From Zizania palustris (Eukaryota > Streptophyta > Magnoliopsida > Poales > Poaceae): 64,000 bases of DNA. The DNA is taken from positions 58,137,700 to 58,201,699 of the forward strand of contig JAAALK010000283.1 in the NCBI GenBank assembly GCA_019279435.1, read 5' to 3'. Below are positions 11,728 through 21,680 of the stretch, piece after piece. Under the pieces are notes generated by a model. The model saw only the letters and a list, made by a program, of their open reading frames with translations. It was not told the DNA's origin and searched no databases. Within the stretch, counting starts at the first letter, position 1. Every line of letters begins with the position of its first letter. Position numbers and translations under genes: made by a program.

Positions 11728-12220
11728 TGTTGGGGGAAATTACTCTATTTCCAGGGCTTAAAGATTAATCCTTCAAAGGCTGAGGAGGGTTCTGAAGCTA
11801 GTAAGCAGTTGTTCGAAGTATGAGTCGCCACGCCGAAGGGTGCAGCGGTGCGAAGCCCTGGAGAACCCTCCGAATGGAAGATGGAGGCCTCGAAGCCGAA
11901 GGACACGATTGATGGGATGTCCAGCTTATCCATCTACCTTGTAGTATTTTACCTTATATAACCTTGTCTCTGGTACCGAATAGGTTCCACTAAGTCGGTT
12001 GTAATCCAGGGGTAATTAGGTCTTTTCCTTATGCTTTTTACCTATAAATACCCCCTTTGTACCCTGTAAAAGGGGATCCAGAACAAGTTATTCATTACAC
12101 TCATTCGGACTACTCGAGTTATTATCCAATTCGGAGGTTCGAGGTAGTCCTAAAACGCAAACTCCTTGTTTGTCCATTCTTGATCTCAGAGAACCTGTTG
12201 GCGTAACATTTGCGCCAACA
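11728..12220 (+). repeat. 5' LTR of element D
   Basis: 493 bp, TG...CA bounded. A TATA box (TATAAATA) lies at 12053-12060, so U3 is about 350 bp and transcription should start near 12085. Confidence 0.93.
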
Positions 12221-12222
12221 GT

Positions 12223-12240
12223 TGGCGCCGTCCGTGGGGA
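12223..12240 (+). promoter_or_regulatory. primer binding site of element D
   Basis: TGGCGCCGTCCGTGGGGA starts two bases after the LTR and begins with the TGG expected opposite a tRNA CCA end. D2 has the same site at 60645. I cannot name the tRNA with confidence. Confidence 0.7.
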
Positions 12241-12426
12241 ACCAAGTTCTAAAAGCTTGTTCTCTGCTGCTGACTGCACTTCGAAGAGCACTACGGAGGG
12301 AGCCTCGAAGTCTCAGGATTCCGCGCACCCTTCAGTTAAGGGCTTCTTAGTGCAGCCCGAAGGCCTTCACTCGACCTCTCGAGTCGTTCGAAGTCCTCCG
12401 TCTCCAAGACCTCTTCGTGGCTAGCT

Positions 12427-13699
12427 ATGCCTCCGAAGCGAAGTCAGGCTTCGGGTCCTCTCCGAAGGTCCCCTAGGACCACAGGAGCCGGACCCTCGGC
12501 TACTCCGGCGATTCCCGCCAAGGCTGCTGGGCGTCGAGCACCCCGGGGCCCTCGAGCTCCTCCTACGGTGCTTCAGACCGATTACGTCAGCTCCCGAGAC
12601 CCGGAGGTGCCCTCCGAAGAAGACGAAGACCTTCCTGAAACCGAGGCTACGCAACTAGCCAGGCTTCAGGAGGAAGTATCCAGGTGGAGGCAAGAGGCCG
12701 CCGATCGTCTCCACACTCAAGCTTCCACCGAAACTCCAGAAGGGCCTCAAGACGGTGGTACCCACAATCTCCCAGAAGTTATCCAAGTCCCGGAGGAAGC
12801 CGAGAATGCATCCTTCGATAACAAGTCTCCATTACATTCGGATTTACAGAGAGTGCCTTTCGACCCCAGATTCAAGGCCTCGAAACTGCACAAGTACTCC
12901 GGGGGGTCGGACCCCGGAGAGTTCGCCCGCTCATATGCCCTGGCAATAGAAGCGAGCGGAGGGGTGCGAAGCACTATGGCAAAATGCTTCCCTCTCACCC
13001 TCGAAGGCGTGGCACTTCGCTGGTTCTAGTCCCTGAAGCCAGGATCGATCAGTTCCTGGGAGCAGCTGAAGAAGAAATTTATGAGCAACTTCCAAGGCAC
13101 CTTCGTAGCCCCGATGTCCACAGGAAGTTTGTTCCAGGTGAAGCAGCGGGTGGGAGAAACACTCCGGGAGTACTTCACGCGCTTCGCCCACACCAAATCA
13201 CAGATCAAGGGTCTGTCTACCTCTTCGGTAGTCGACGCCGCCCGCGAAGGGGTGCTAAACCCCGACCTCCTCAGTAAGCTGCATCGGAAGCCGGTGACCT
13301 CTGTGGCGCAGCTAATGGCATACTTCGAACAGTATGCCAAAGCGGAGGGAGGCTGTCTTCGGTGAGCTGAAGCACCATCACCCACCCTCCGAGAAGTAAA
13401 GATGGAGACCGAAACCTCCACTCCCCTGCAGCCTCCTCAAGACAACCGCTTCAACGAGCACAAGCGGGGAAAGAAGCATTTTCGTTCGGAGGTGCTAAGC
13501 ATTGCACCTTCTGCTCCGAAGGCACCTGCCAATTTCCAGCAGGTGAAGAATTTCAAGGCTGGGCCGCCGAAGCCTCAAGAGAGGGTGCCTGGCAGGCGCT
13601 AGAGTTTTTTCTGTTGCATGCATGGCGACAATAGGAGCCATGACACGAAGGATTGCAAGGCAGTGTTGGCCCTTCGAGGCGACTACCTTGAATGAAGTA
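12427..13699 (+). pseudogene. D gag (broken)
   Basis: Begins MPPKRSQASGPLRRSPRTT with a basic, Pro-rich N-terminus. The capsid-type Retrotrans_gag region follows (KLHKYSGGSDPGEFARSY, LREYFTRFAHTKSQIKG), then a Cys/His knuckle (CCMHGDNRSHDTKDC). The frame is interrupted by stops at 13027-13029, 13363-13365 and 13600-13602. The related element D2 has sense codons (Trp, Arg, Gln) at the same places. Gag then runs into the hAT insertion at 13708. Confidence 0.88.
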
Positions 13700-13707
13700 C
13701 CGGGCGG

Positions 13708-14423
13708 CAGGGCCGTTCCTGGGCCAGGGCGAGAGGGGCGACCGCCTAGGGCCCAGGAAAGTTAGGGGCCCCCAATTTATATATGTGTATATAACTTAAT
13801 ATTTTTATATTTTTTACATCACAGTCCACAATCTAAAAATGATTCAGCATGCAGTACAACAAATCTACAAATTAGAATATTGCCTAGCATGATATCGCCT
13901 TGATCCAATGTAGCACGCTAGCAGTCCAGCATTGCAAATGCAGGCCAGCTAAGCAGCCACACACTAACGCTTGCCCTCCCATGATATTGCCCAAAATCCT
14001 CACCTGCTCACTCGGCAACCTAAATCTCCTATTCATCAGCTCACGATGGCATGACTCCTACTATAGCAACGCCGCAATGGGCAACAGACAATGGATGAGA
14101 AAGACTTTCGTCGCCTCAGTTACTCCACTAGAGCCTAAAGTGCTAGTGAGTGGTGACCGGTCCAAATCTTATCCTAAATTCTAATGCTAGACCGGTGAAT
14201 GGTAGTGACAATGGTTATGCCCTCGCGGTGAGTCATGTCAGTGATCCGATTGACAACATGGTAGGAAGGGTGTTGTCGATTCGCCGATGCTCACATGTTG
14301 TCGCTGCTCGTCGCTAATACCCTTGTACATCTACTCGTGCGATTTGCCCACCGACTGAAAATAGATCGAAGGGCCCCTAAATTTTTTTCGCCTAGGGCTC
14401 CAAGAATTTTAGGGACGGCCCTG
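13708..14423. mobile_element. non-autonomous hAT element, 716 bp, TSD CCGGGCGG
   Basis: Terminal inverted repeats CAGGGCCGTTCCT and AGGGACGGCCCTG (complement CAGGGCCGTCCCT) are flanked by an exact 8-bp duplication CCGGGCGG at 13700-13707 and 14424-14431, the signature of hAT transposition. No transposase ORF. D2 reads straight through the corresponding site, so the pre-insertion state is known. Confidence 0.92.
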
Positions 14424-14431
14424 CCGGGCGG

Positions 14432-17410
14432 GGTACTTCGGATCAAGCCCCACCGTCGGCACGGCTGGAGACTGTACAAGCTGTGGCCCGAGCCGGCGCC
14501 CTTGAAGCCCCCATGTGGCTGCCGGTGGCCAACATTATGCCACCACCACACCCGCAGGACCGCGGCAAGAGAGTGGTCCTGCCCATCTCCGGAGGGGGGA
14601 CCCTCGGAAGCATGTCCAAGAGGCAGCGGCGCGAGTACGTTCGCGAGGTCAGACACATTGGGACCTCTAGTTCCGCCGAAGGGATGCCAGAGTGGTCTCA
14701 CGTACCCATCTCGTTTACCGCCAGTGATGCTGCGGGGGTGAAGTTTCCCCATGCTGACCCATTGGTCATTTCTGCTGATATAGCAGGAGTGGAGGTCCGA
14801 AGGATCATAGTAGATGGTGGGAGCTCCGCAGACATACTCTTTGTCCAGGCCTTCGATCAGATGTGCATACCTCGGAAGCATCTACTCCCAGCAGCTCGGC
14901 CACTTCAAGGGTTCTCAGGACCGCCTCTCGATGCCCTCGGCCAGATAGGCCTTGAGGTTGCCTTCGGAGAGGGGCCTCTAGCCAGGGTAGAAGAGGTGAT
15001 CTTCGATGTCGTCGACGCTCCATATGCTTACAATGCAATCTTCGGTCGAGCGATGTTGAACCAGTTCGGGGCTATAGCGCACCATAATTACCTTTGTCTC
15101 AAAATGCCCACGCAAGGTGGAGTGCTTACTATTTCAGGAGACCAAGCTGTAGCCCGGAGGACAGAGTATGGCCATGGGCAGCCGTTGGATCCCCGGCAAG
15201 TGCATAATGTGGCGAAAAGCATCGAAGAAGTGCCAGGGGCCTCGAACCCTTCGAAGGGATCCTCGCTCAAGCCAAGCCCAGAGGGTGATGTCGAAACAAG
15301 AATAATTTCAAAAGATGGCAAAGAGTATCCAGTGCAGTTCGGCAGAGGGCTATCCCCGGAGATAGCTACTTCGTTAGAAGAAGTCGTCAGGCGAAATCTG
15401 GACGTCTTTGCTTGGACCGATGAAGACATCATCGGGGTCGATCGAAGCATCATCGAGCATAGTCTGCTCGTCAACCCGAAGGCCAAGCCAGTGCGCCAGG
15501 GGCTCCGCAAGCTGTCAGTAGAAAGAGCAAGCCTCGCTAAAACAGAAGTAGAGAAATTATTAAAAGCTGGCATTATCAGGGAAGTAGCCCACATCAAGTG
15601 GTTGGCCAACCCTGTTTTTATAAGGAAGAAGGATTCAAACAAATGGCGCATGTGTATTGACTTCACTTCATTAAATAAAGCATGCCCGCGAGACCCCTAC
15701 CCGATGCCCCGAATAGATCAACTGGTAGATTCCACAGCCGGCTCCGAATTGTTAAGTTTCCTCGACGCTTATTTCGGATATCATCAAGTATGGCTGAAAC
15801 GCGAAGACGAAGCCAAGACAAGCTTTATAACTCCTTCCGGAGTATTTTGTTATGTAAGAATGCCTTTTGGTTTGCGGAATGCTGGAGCCACCTTTTCTCG
15901 TTTAATAGCTAAGGCTCTAGGTCATCAGATAGGCCGGAATGTCGAGGCCTATATGGATGATATTGTAATAAAAAGTGCTCAAAAGCACCAGCGTAGCCTA
16001 GACTTAGCTAAAACATTTGAGAGCCTCCGAGCATGTGGAGTACGCCTCAATCCGAAAAAATGTATATTCGGGGCACAAGCAGGAAAACTGCTAGGGTACT
16101 TAGTTTCGAGCAGGGGAATCGAAGCTAGCCCGACACAGATAAGCGCACTACAAAGGATGGCTCCACCAGAGAATTTGAAGCAAGTTCAGAAGCTAGCAGG
16201 AAGGCTCGTAGCTCTTAGCAGGTTCTTGGCCAGGTCAGCAGAGCGGAGCCTCCCAATTTTCAAAGCACTAAAGGGGTCCGAAAGCTTTCAGTGGACACCG
16301 GAGTGCCAGAAGAGCTTCGATGATATAAAGGCATACCTTGGAAGATTATCAATTCTGACTGTTCCACTTCCAGAAGAAACACTGCTCCTTTATCTTGCAG
16401 CAACAAGTTCAGCGGTGAGTGCAGTATTGGTCCGGGAAGTCGAGCTTAAGGAAAAGCTAGTCCAGAACCCAGTTTATTTTGTCTCGGAGGCATTATCCGG
16501 AGCTAAAGTCAGATACTCCGAACTCGATAAGTTTGCTTATGCCCTAGTAATGGCCTCGCGAAAGCTAAGGCATTATTTCTTGGCGCATAGCCTGATCGTC
16601 CCTACATCGTATCCTCTTGGAGATATGCTCCGAAACAAAGATTCTACGGGCAGGATTGGAAAATGGGCGGTCGAGCTAGCACCGTTCGGAATCTCCTTCA
16701 CGGCAAGAACAACTATTAAATCTCAAATTATAGCCGACTTTGTAGCAGAGTGGACTCCATCTGCTATTTGGGCCCCGGAAGAATCCTCCGAAGGTTTTTG
16801 GACAATATTTTCTGACGGAGCTTATCAAGCATCCGGTGCCGGAGCAGGGGCTGTCATCATATCATTATCAGGGCAGAAGGCCATGTATTCTGTGAGGCTC
16901 AACTTCAGAACCACTAATAACATTGCCGAGTATGAAGGAATTTTGCTAGGCCTCCGAAAGGCTAAAGCGCTCGGAGCTGCAAGAATAGTGATTAAGACAG
17001 ATTCCTAAGTCGTCGCAGGGCATGTTGATAAAATTTTTCAAGCAAAGAATCCACATTTAGCACAATACCTTGAAGAAATCCGCAAGGCCGAAGCAGCATT
17101 CAGAGGATTTACAGTTCGAAGTATCCCTCTGGCAGAGAATCAACTTGCAGATATTCTTGCAAAGGCTGCAGCAGGGGCAGTGGACCTCCCGGAGGGTGCT
17201 TTCTACGAAGAACTAGCGCAACCAACGATTGTTCAATTACCTCCTTCGAAGGTACTGTGCATTCCATTTACAGATTGGCGGGCTCCGATAATGAACATAT
17301 TGCAAAGTAGCATGGACCCTCCCGAAGGTCCAAAAGCCCGAAGGTTGCAAGCAAGAGCTCGAAATTACAAGCTTATTGATGGAATGTTATACAAAGCTGG
17401 AGTGTGTTCA
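14432..17410 (+). pseudogene. D pol part 1: protease, RT, RNase H, second RNase H (interrupted)
   Basis: Open from 14483 to 17008. It carries the aspartic protease motif VDGGSSADIL (about 14810), reverse transcriptase with DFTSLNKACPRDPYPMPRID and catalytic YMDD (about 15951), an RNase H region, and a second RNase H (FSDGAYQASG, NNIAEYEGILLGL, VIKTDS; about 16805-17005), the Tat hallmark. A TAA at 17006-17008 follows the last catalytic Asp. The same frame then continues through AENQLADILAKAA to 17410, where element A is inserted. The rest of pol is at 41979-43054. Confidence 0.9.
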
Positions 17411-19206
17411 TGTAACACCCCAAATTTTCAAAACAATAAAAATATTACAAAATTCAATTTCTTGGAATTTATATTTCTGAAAATACTTCAAATACCCTTT
17501 TATACCCAATTGTACTACAGCATAGAGTAGATGGCCAGATTAAGAGGTGAAACTTTTTGTATATGCTCCTAAGACCAAAATATAATTTTGAGAATTTTTA
17601 TAGATTTTTACCAACCTTGGAAGTAGCCCTAAGATTTTAATCTATTATCTGGAATTATTTTTATTCAGAAATGTTTTAAAACAGTAATGGGCCCCTCCCC
17701 CTCCTTTCTCTCTCTCCCGGCCGGCCCAGCCCGTTACCTCGCGCGCCTTAGGCTGACAAGCCGACCCCACCTGTCGGTGCCGATCTCCTCCCCTCGCGCG
17801 CGCACCCGACAGCCCGACCCCATCCGTTAGTCGCCACCCTCGCTCGCCCGCGCCCGCCGACCAGTGGCCCCCGCCTGTCAGCTTCGTCCTCAACCTCGCG
17901 CCAGCCCCCCTAATCCCGCCGGCGAGAACTTCGCCTCAGATCCCCTCGCCGGCTCCCCCTTCCGTTAAACCGAGGTCGGCATTAACTCCCCCGAGGCCCA
18001 CCGGTCAATTAAGCGCGTTAAGGCGCGCGTTTAAGCCCCTGGATCGCCTTCACGCGCCTGGCCGCGCCTTCGCCGGTGAGTAAAGCCCTCCTCGGCTTTC
18101 CTTGCATGCGAGCCCCCTCCGGTGTCCTATTTAACCCCCCGGCCTACGCCGCGTTCGACCCCCATGCCCACTCGCTTCGAGAACGAACCGAACGCCTACG
18201 ATTCGCATTTTAGTGCTCCCCTCCTGCTTCGTCGCGACCGCCGTAGTGCCCTCTTTCCATTTCTAGGTTTAGCTAGGGCCACCGTCACTCGCCGTGGCCG
18301 CTGGCCCGCTCGCCGTCGTCGGAGAAGACGACTGGCACGGGTCGAGTACCCGTGCCGTGTCGGATCTGATCCCGACCGTGCGATCGCGATCGGGCGACGC
18401 ATATGAGCCCACGTACGCGATCTAATCCGCACCGTCGGATCTGGTCAAAGCGTTACGTTTTAATCTCGCGCGTCCATTTCCATTTAAAACCCGCGTTCGA
18501 TCTCGTGCGTCCACGTAGCACCCTTTCGCACGTTTTAATCCTGGTCGTCCGTTGTCACTTAAAGCGCCCCGCCTCGCCTGCGCACGTTGGATATGGATCC
18601 GACGGTCCAGATCGACCCGGTGCACGCGCACAGTGCGCGGGTTCACCGTGGGCCTGGCTCACCGTGGACCCGAGGGGTTTAAAAATTGAAAATGGATTTC
18701 AGAAATACTTTTAAACTTGTAAAATTCATATCTGGCGCATTTGAACTCTAAAAATTGCCATTCCAATTTCAGAAAATTCATAATATTATTCTCTACGTGT
18801 TTATACCATAAAAACAATAGGTTTACATTGGACATTTCATGTTTATTGAAATGAATATTTAAATACCCTTAGGTTAAAAATGTAAATTTAATTATTTAAA
18901 ATCCAGTAAAGTTTGTATTTATTTATTTCCTGTTGATATGAACAAATCACTAAGTTTTCTATGAAACTTTCATTTTAAATTTATTAGAGAGCTTAAAAAT
19001 GAGAATAACCCCTTTTAAAACCCTCTTTCAAAGGACAACACTTTATTTTAATTTCTTTTAAAATTATTTATAAACTGAATTTCAGAACCCTAACAACTTG
19101 ATTTATTTTTAATCAAACCAACTTAAACCTATGTGATTATTATGTGATGTTATATTGTTTGGTTGAATGTTGTATTTATTTTATTTTACTTTATTATATT
19201 AAAAAG

Positions 19207-19272
19207 ACTACGACGTCGCCGAGGAGCCGGAGTACTTCCCCGAAGTCCCTCCCTCTCCCTTTGCTGAACAAG
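19207..19272 (+). other. exon-like block 1 inside the A LTR
   Basis: 66 bp bounded by AAAAAG on the left and a GC-type donor, CAAG|GCAAGT, on the right. It reads as an acidic peptide (YDVAEEPEYFPEVP) in phase 1. Blocks of exactly the same length occur in B (30654-30719) and solo LTR C (49971-50036). A and C differ at about half of the codons, mostly by synonymous or conservative changes. Function unknown. Confidence 0.4.
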
Positions 19273-19612
19273 GCAAGTCACCAAACCAATCTTTTGAGCA
19301 TATTGAACCCATGTTTGATTAAACTATCGCTAAAACCCATAGGTTATACATGCATTAGTCAAACAAACCATTACAATATATTTATTTAGGATCCCCCGAC
19401 CTTGATGTGCAACCCAAGCCATGCTATCTCGCCTAACCTCCTTGTCACCATATGGTCAATGATATTAGCAAGTGTCCAATGTATTGACACGATCGCTATA
19501 GGATAAAAATGAGTCGTAGCAAAATTGTTCTATTACATGATCCCCGTTACTTCTTATCCTTGGAAATTCTATTGGTGATGAGTTATGGTTGTGAGTGTAT
19601 GCATGGTGGGTT

Positions 19613-20130
19613 CCGGGTGCAAGCTAGGGCATTGGTCGGTAGCACCCGGGGCACTATAAGGACCGGTCTGAGGGATCCGTTGCAATACACTTACGTACTA
19701 ACCACAAGTCTAGTGGGTAAGTCCTAACTAAGGTATGGGTTGTTCCAAACCGAGGCCACCATTTGGAGATGGGTCAAGTTGCACCTGCGGGTGACTTGTA
19801 CCAATGTGGCGCAAAAGGGGGTGCGACGTTAGCCGGGATGCGGCCCGGTGCGTCGGCGAAACCTAGAGCGGGTGGTTATCGCTTGGAACATTTCATATCG
19901 AGGTTTTGGCACGAGTTCCCGTGGTATGGGTCATCTCGTTTGGGATGAGTGCGTGCCTTGTGGGTACAGTAGTACATCTCTGATCAGAGTCTTAAATCTT
20001 TTCGAAAAGCCGAGCCCACGGTCAAGGGCGGGTTGCGTGACATCCCCCAGTTAGTTTACTTTGAATATGTATGTGCATGATGGATTGACATGTAAGGACT
20101 GTTGTGCGAGGAGGTAAAACGTACTCCTCG
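19613..20130 (+). ncRNA. conserved structured RNA region in the A LTR (candidate)
   Basis: Contains hairpin CCGGGTGC/GCACCCGG (19613-19649); a three-way junction closed by GGCACG/CGTGCC (19908-19957) with inner arms CCC/GGG and CATCTC/GGGATG; the perfect 12-nt palindromes CTCTGATCAGAG (19978-19989) and CTTTTCGAAAAG (19998-20009); and hairpin CGAGGAG/CTCCTCG (20107-20130). A further hairpin, GAGTAC/GTACTC, follows at 20291-20307. All recur in B and C. This would lie in the transcribed leader of the element. Confidence 0.5.
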
Positions 20131-20327
20131 AGTTAGTTGATGTTGTCGATATTCATGTTTACTTTTCCGCATGACTAAAAATATGATTACACTAAATGCA
20201 ATAACTGAAACTGTACTTTTCCGCAATGTTAGCCATTACCCTTCCTTGTTTATTATCCTGCACTATTACTTGCATTTGCGGTGGCTTGTTGAGTACTTTT
20301 TGTACTCATACCCGTTGGACCCCACAG

Positions 20328-20359
20328 AGGATGCTTACTACGAAGACGGTCTGGAGTAG
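20328..20359 (+). other. exon-like block 2 inside the A LTR
   Basis: Follows an acceptor-like CCCCACAG and encodes an acidic end (DAYYEDGLE) and a stop, in the phase that block 1 would need. Counterparts are in B (31772-31803) and C (51106-51143), both also starting after ..CAG and ending GLE then stop. Confidence 0.35.
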
Positions 20360-20577
20360 CGACCCAGTCAAGAAGAAAAATCCTGAAGAAGATGTTCGTC
20401 ATGCCGCTGTTTAATTATTTTATTACTGTTTTTACTAAGACTTTGATGTAATAAATATGGTCTGCGTACCATGAATACTGTCGTATGTACGATTATCGCA
20501 TGATGAACCTCTTGAATTATTGTTTTTCTATGGAAATTCAATAATGTATCGATTTGATAAATCGGGGCGCTACAAGA

Positions 20578-20589
20578 TGGTATCAGAGC
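20578..20589 (+). promoter_or_regulatory. primer binding site of element A
   Basis: TGGTATCAGAGC, the standard initiator-Met tRNA primer site of plant LTR retrotransposons, three bases after the LTR end. Confidence 0.9.
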
Positions 20590-20712
20590 CGACTCGACTG
20601 TAGGAAGCCAAACGGACCCGCCTAGCCATTAGCCACAGGAAATTATTTCTCGAAAATCTACTTTATAAACTTTGTTCCTCTCCTCACTTTTATTCAACTT
20701 GCTGTTTTGTAG

Positions 20713-21492
20713 ATGCCTGTCTACCAAGTCCACAGCTACTGCCGCCACTACGAGGGCTTCGTCCGGGAGCTCCGTATGATGCTCACCTTCCTCGGGTTCC
20801 TCTTCGAACCCGAATTCCAAGGAGTGTATCCCGACGAGTTCGCCGGGTCTTGCGATGTCTCCCTCACCGTCCACGGCTCCGGAGAAGACCTGCCGCCCTA
20901 CACCACAGCACTTGGAGGCCCGACTTTCGACGTCGCGTGCCAACGAGTCGCCCTCAAGGCCCTCATGGAGCTAAGGATGATCTACGACGATCGTCTTCAG
21001 AACTCGTCCTTCCGGCTTGTGCCGAAGCGTACCCCCGGAGCCCACCGTAGCATCTACCTCGGAGTTCACTCCGTGCGTGATCCAGTCATGGCCCGGCAGT
21101 CGCGTCTTCTACAGGCCATGGACGATCTCCACACCGAGGCGGTGCTCGACGCCGACGAGCACCATGAGGCGGTTGAGTTCCTTCGTGAAGAAACGAAGAA
21201 CTTGATCCAACAGAACGGCGAACTGCAGCGCAAGATCATGCAGCTGCAGAAGGATATTGCGGAGATGGTTCCTCTTCTTCCAAGGAAGAAGAAGCCCATC
21301 CGTGAGCCCCTCCCTCGCCCCAAGAGGATCCCGCCACGACCCTCCCCCACCAGACCCTCCACCAGCGCCCCTGCACCACGCCTCGGCCTCGTCTCCGACT
21401 CCATCATCGAGAATTTTCTCGAGCCCACCATCCCTTCGGAGCCGCGTACTCGTGGTTCCGAGAGCACGGAGACCGCCTCCGGTGGCGAGTAG
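20713..21492 (+). CDS. extra ORF upstream of gag in element A
   Basis: 259 residues, intact. Begins MPVYQVHSYCRHYEGFV. The first 130 residues look globular. Residues of about 140-190 form an amphipathic, coiled-coil-like stretch (LREETKNLIQQNGELQRK). The C-terminus is basic and Pro-rich, then Ser/Thr-rich. I recognise no enzyme motif. An extra ORF ahead of gag has been described in related grass elements of RIRE3/RIRE8 type, so a role in the element cycle is plausible but unproven. The B copy is nearly identical until a 1-bp insertion. The start codon directly follows GCTGTTTTGTAG, which looks like a 3' splice site. Confidence 0.72.
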   Translation: MPVYQVHSYCRHYEGFVRELRMMLTFLGFLFEPEFQGVYPDEFAGSCDVSLTVHGSGEDLPPYTTALGGPTFDVACQRVALKALMELRMIYDDRLQNSSFRLVPKRTPGAHRSIYLGVHSVRDPVMARQSRLLQAMDDLHTEAVLDADEHHEAVEFLREETKNLIQQNGELQRKIMQLQKDIAEMVPLLPRKKKPIREPLPRPKRIPPRPSPTRPSTSAPAPRLGLVSDSIIENFLEPTIPSEPRTRGSESTETASGGE

Positions 21493-21680
21493 GCGTTAGG
21501 AGTCGCTATTTAAAATAAAAAGCATGATTTTGTATGTGGTGCTACCCACGACGAGTGTGTTGTGGGTAGAATAAGAACTTGATTGTAATGAACATTTTTT
21601 ACCACTTAATTTTTATGCATGAGCTACTCTTGTTAATTGTGTTGTCAACTTTTTGCCTTATAACCTCATGAATTCAGAAG

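Larger units (their letters stand above)
17411..20574 (+). repeat. 5' LTR of element A (internally deleted)
   Basis: 3,164 bp against 3,372 bp for the 3' copy; about 208 bp are missing at about 18232 between short CGTC repeats. A TATTTAA box lies at 18128-18134. A poly(A)-type AATAAA occurs near 20449. The deletion removes the putative leader splice donor described in the findings. Confidence 0.92.

Noticed and set aside
20578..20589. tRNA-like TGGTATCAGAGC sequences (also 32023)
   Set aside because: These are primer binding sites complementary to a tRNA 3' end, not tRNA genes; no cloverleaf around them.
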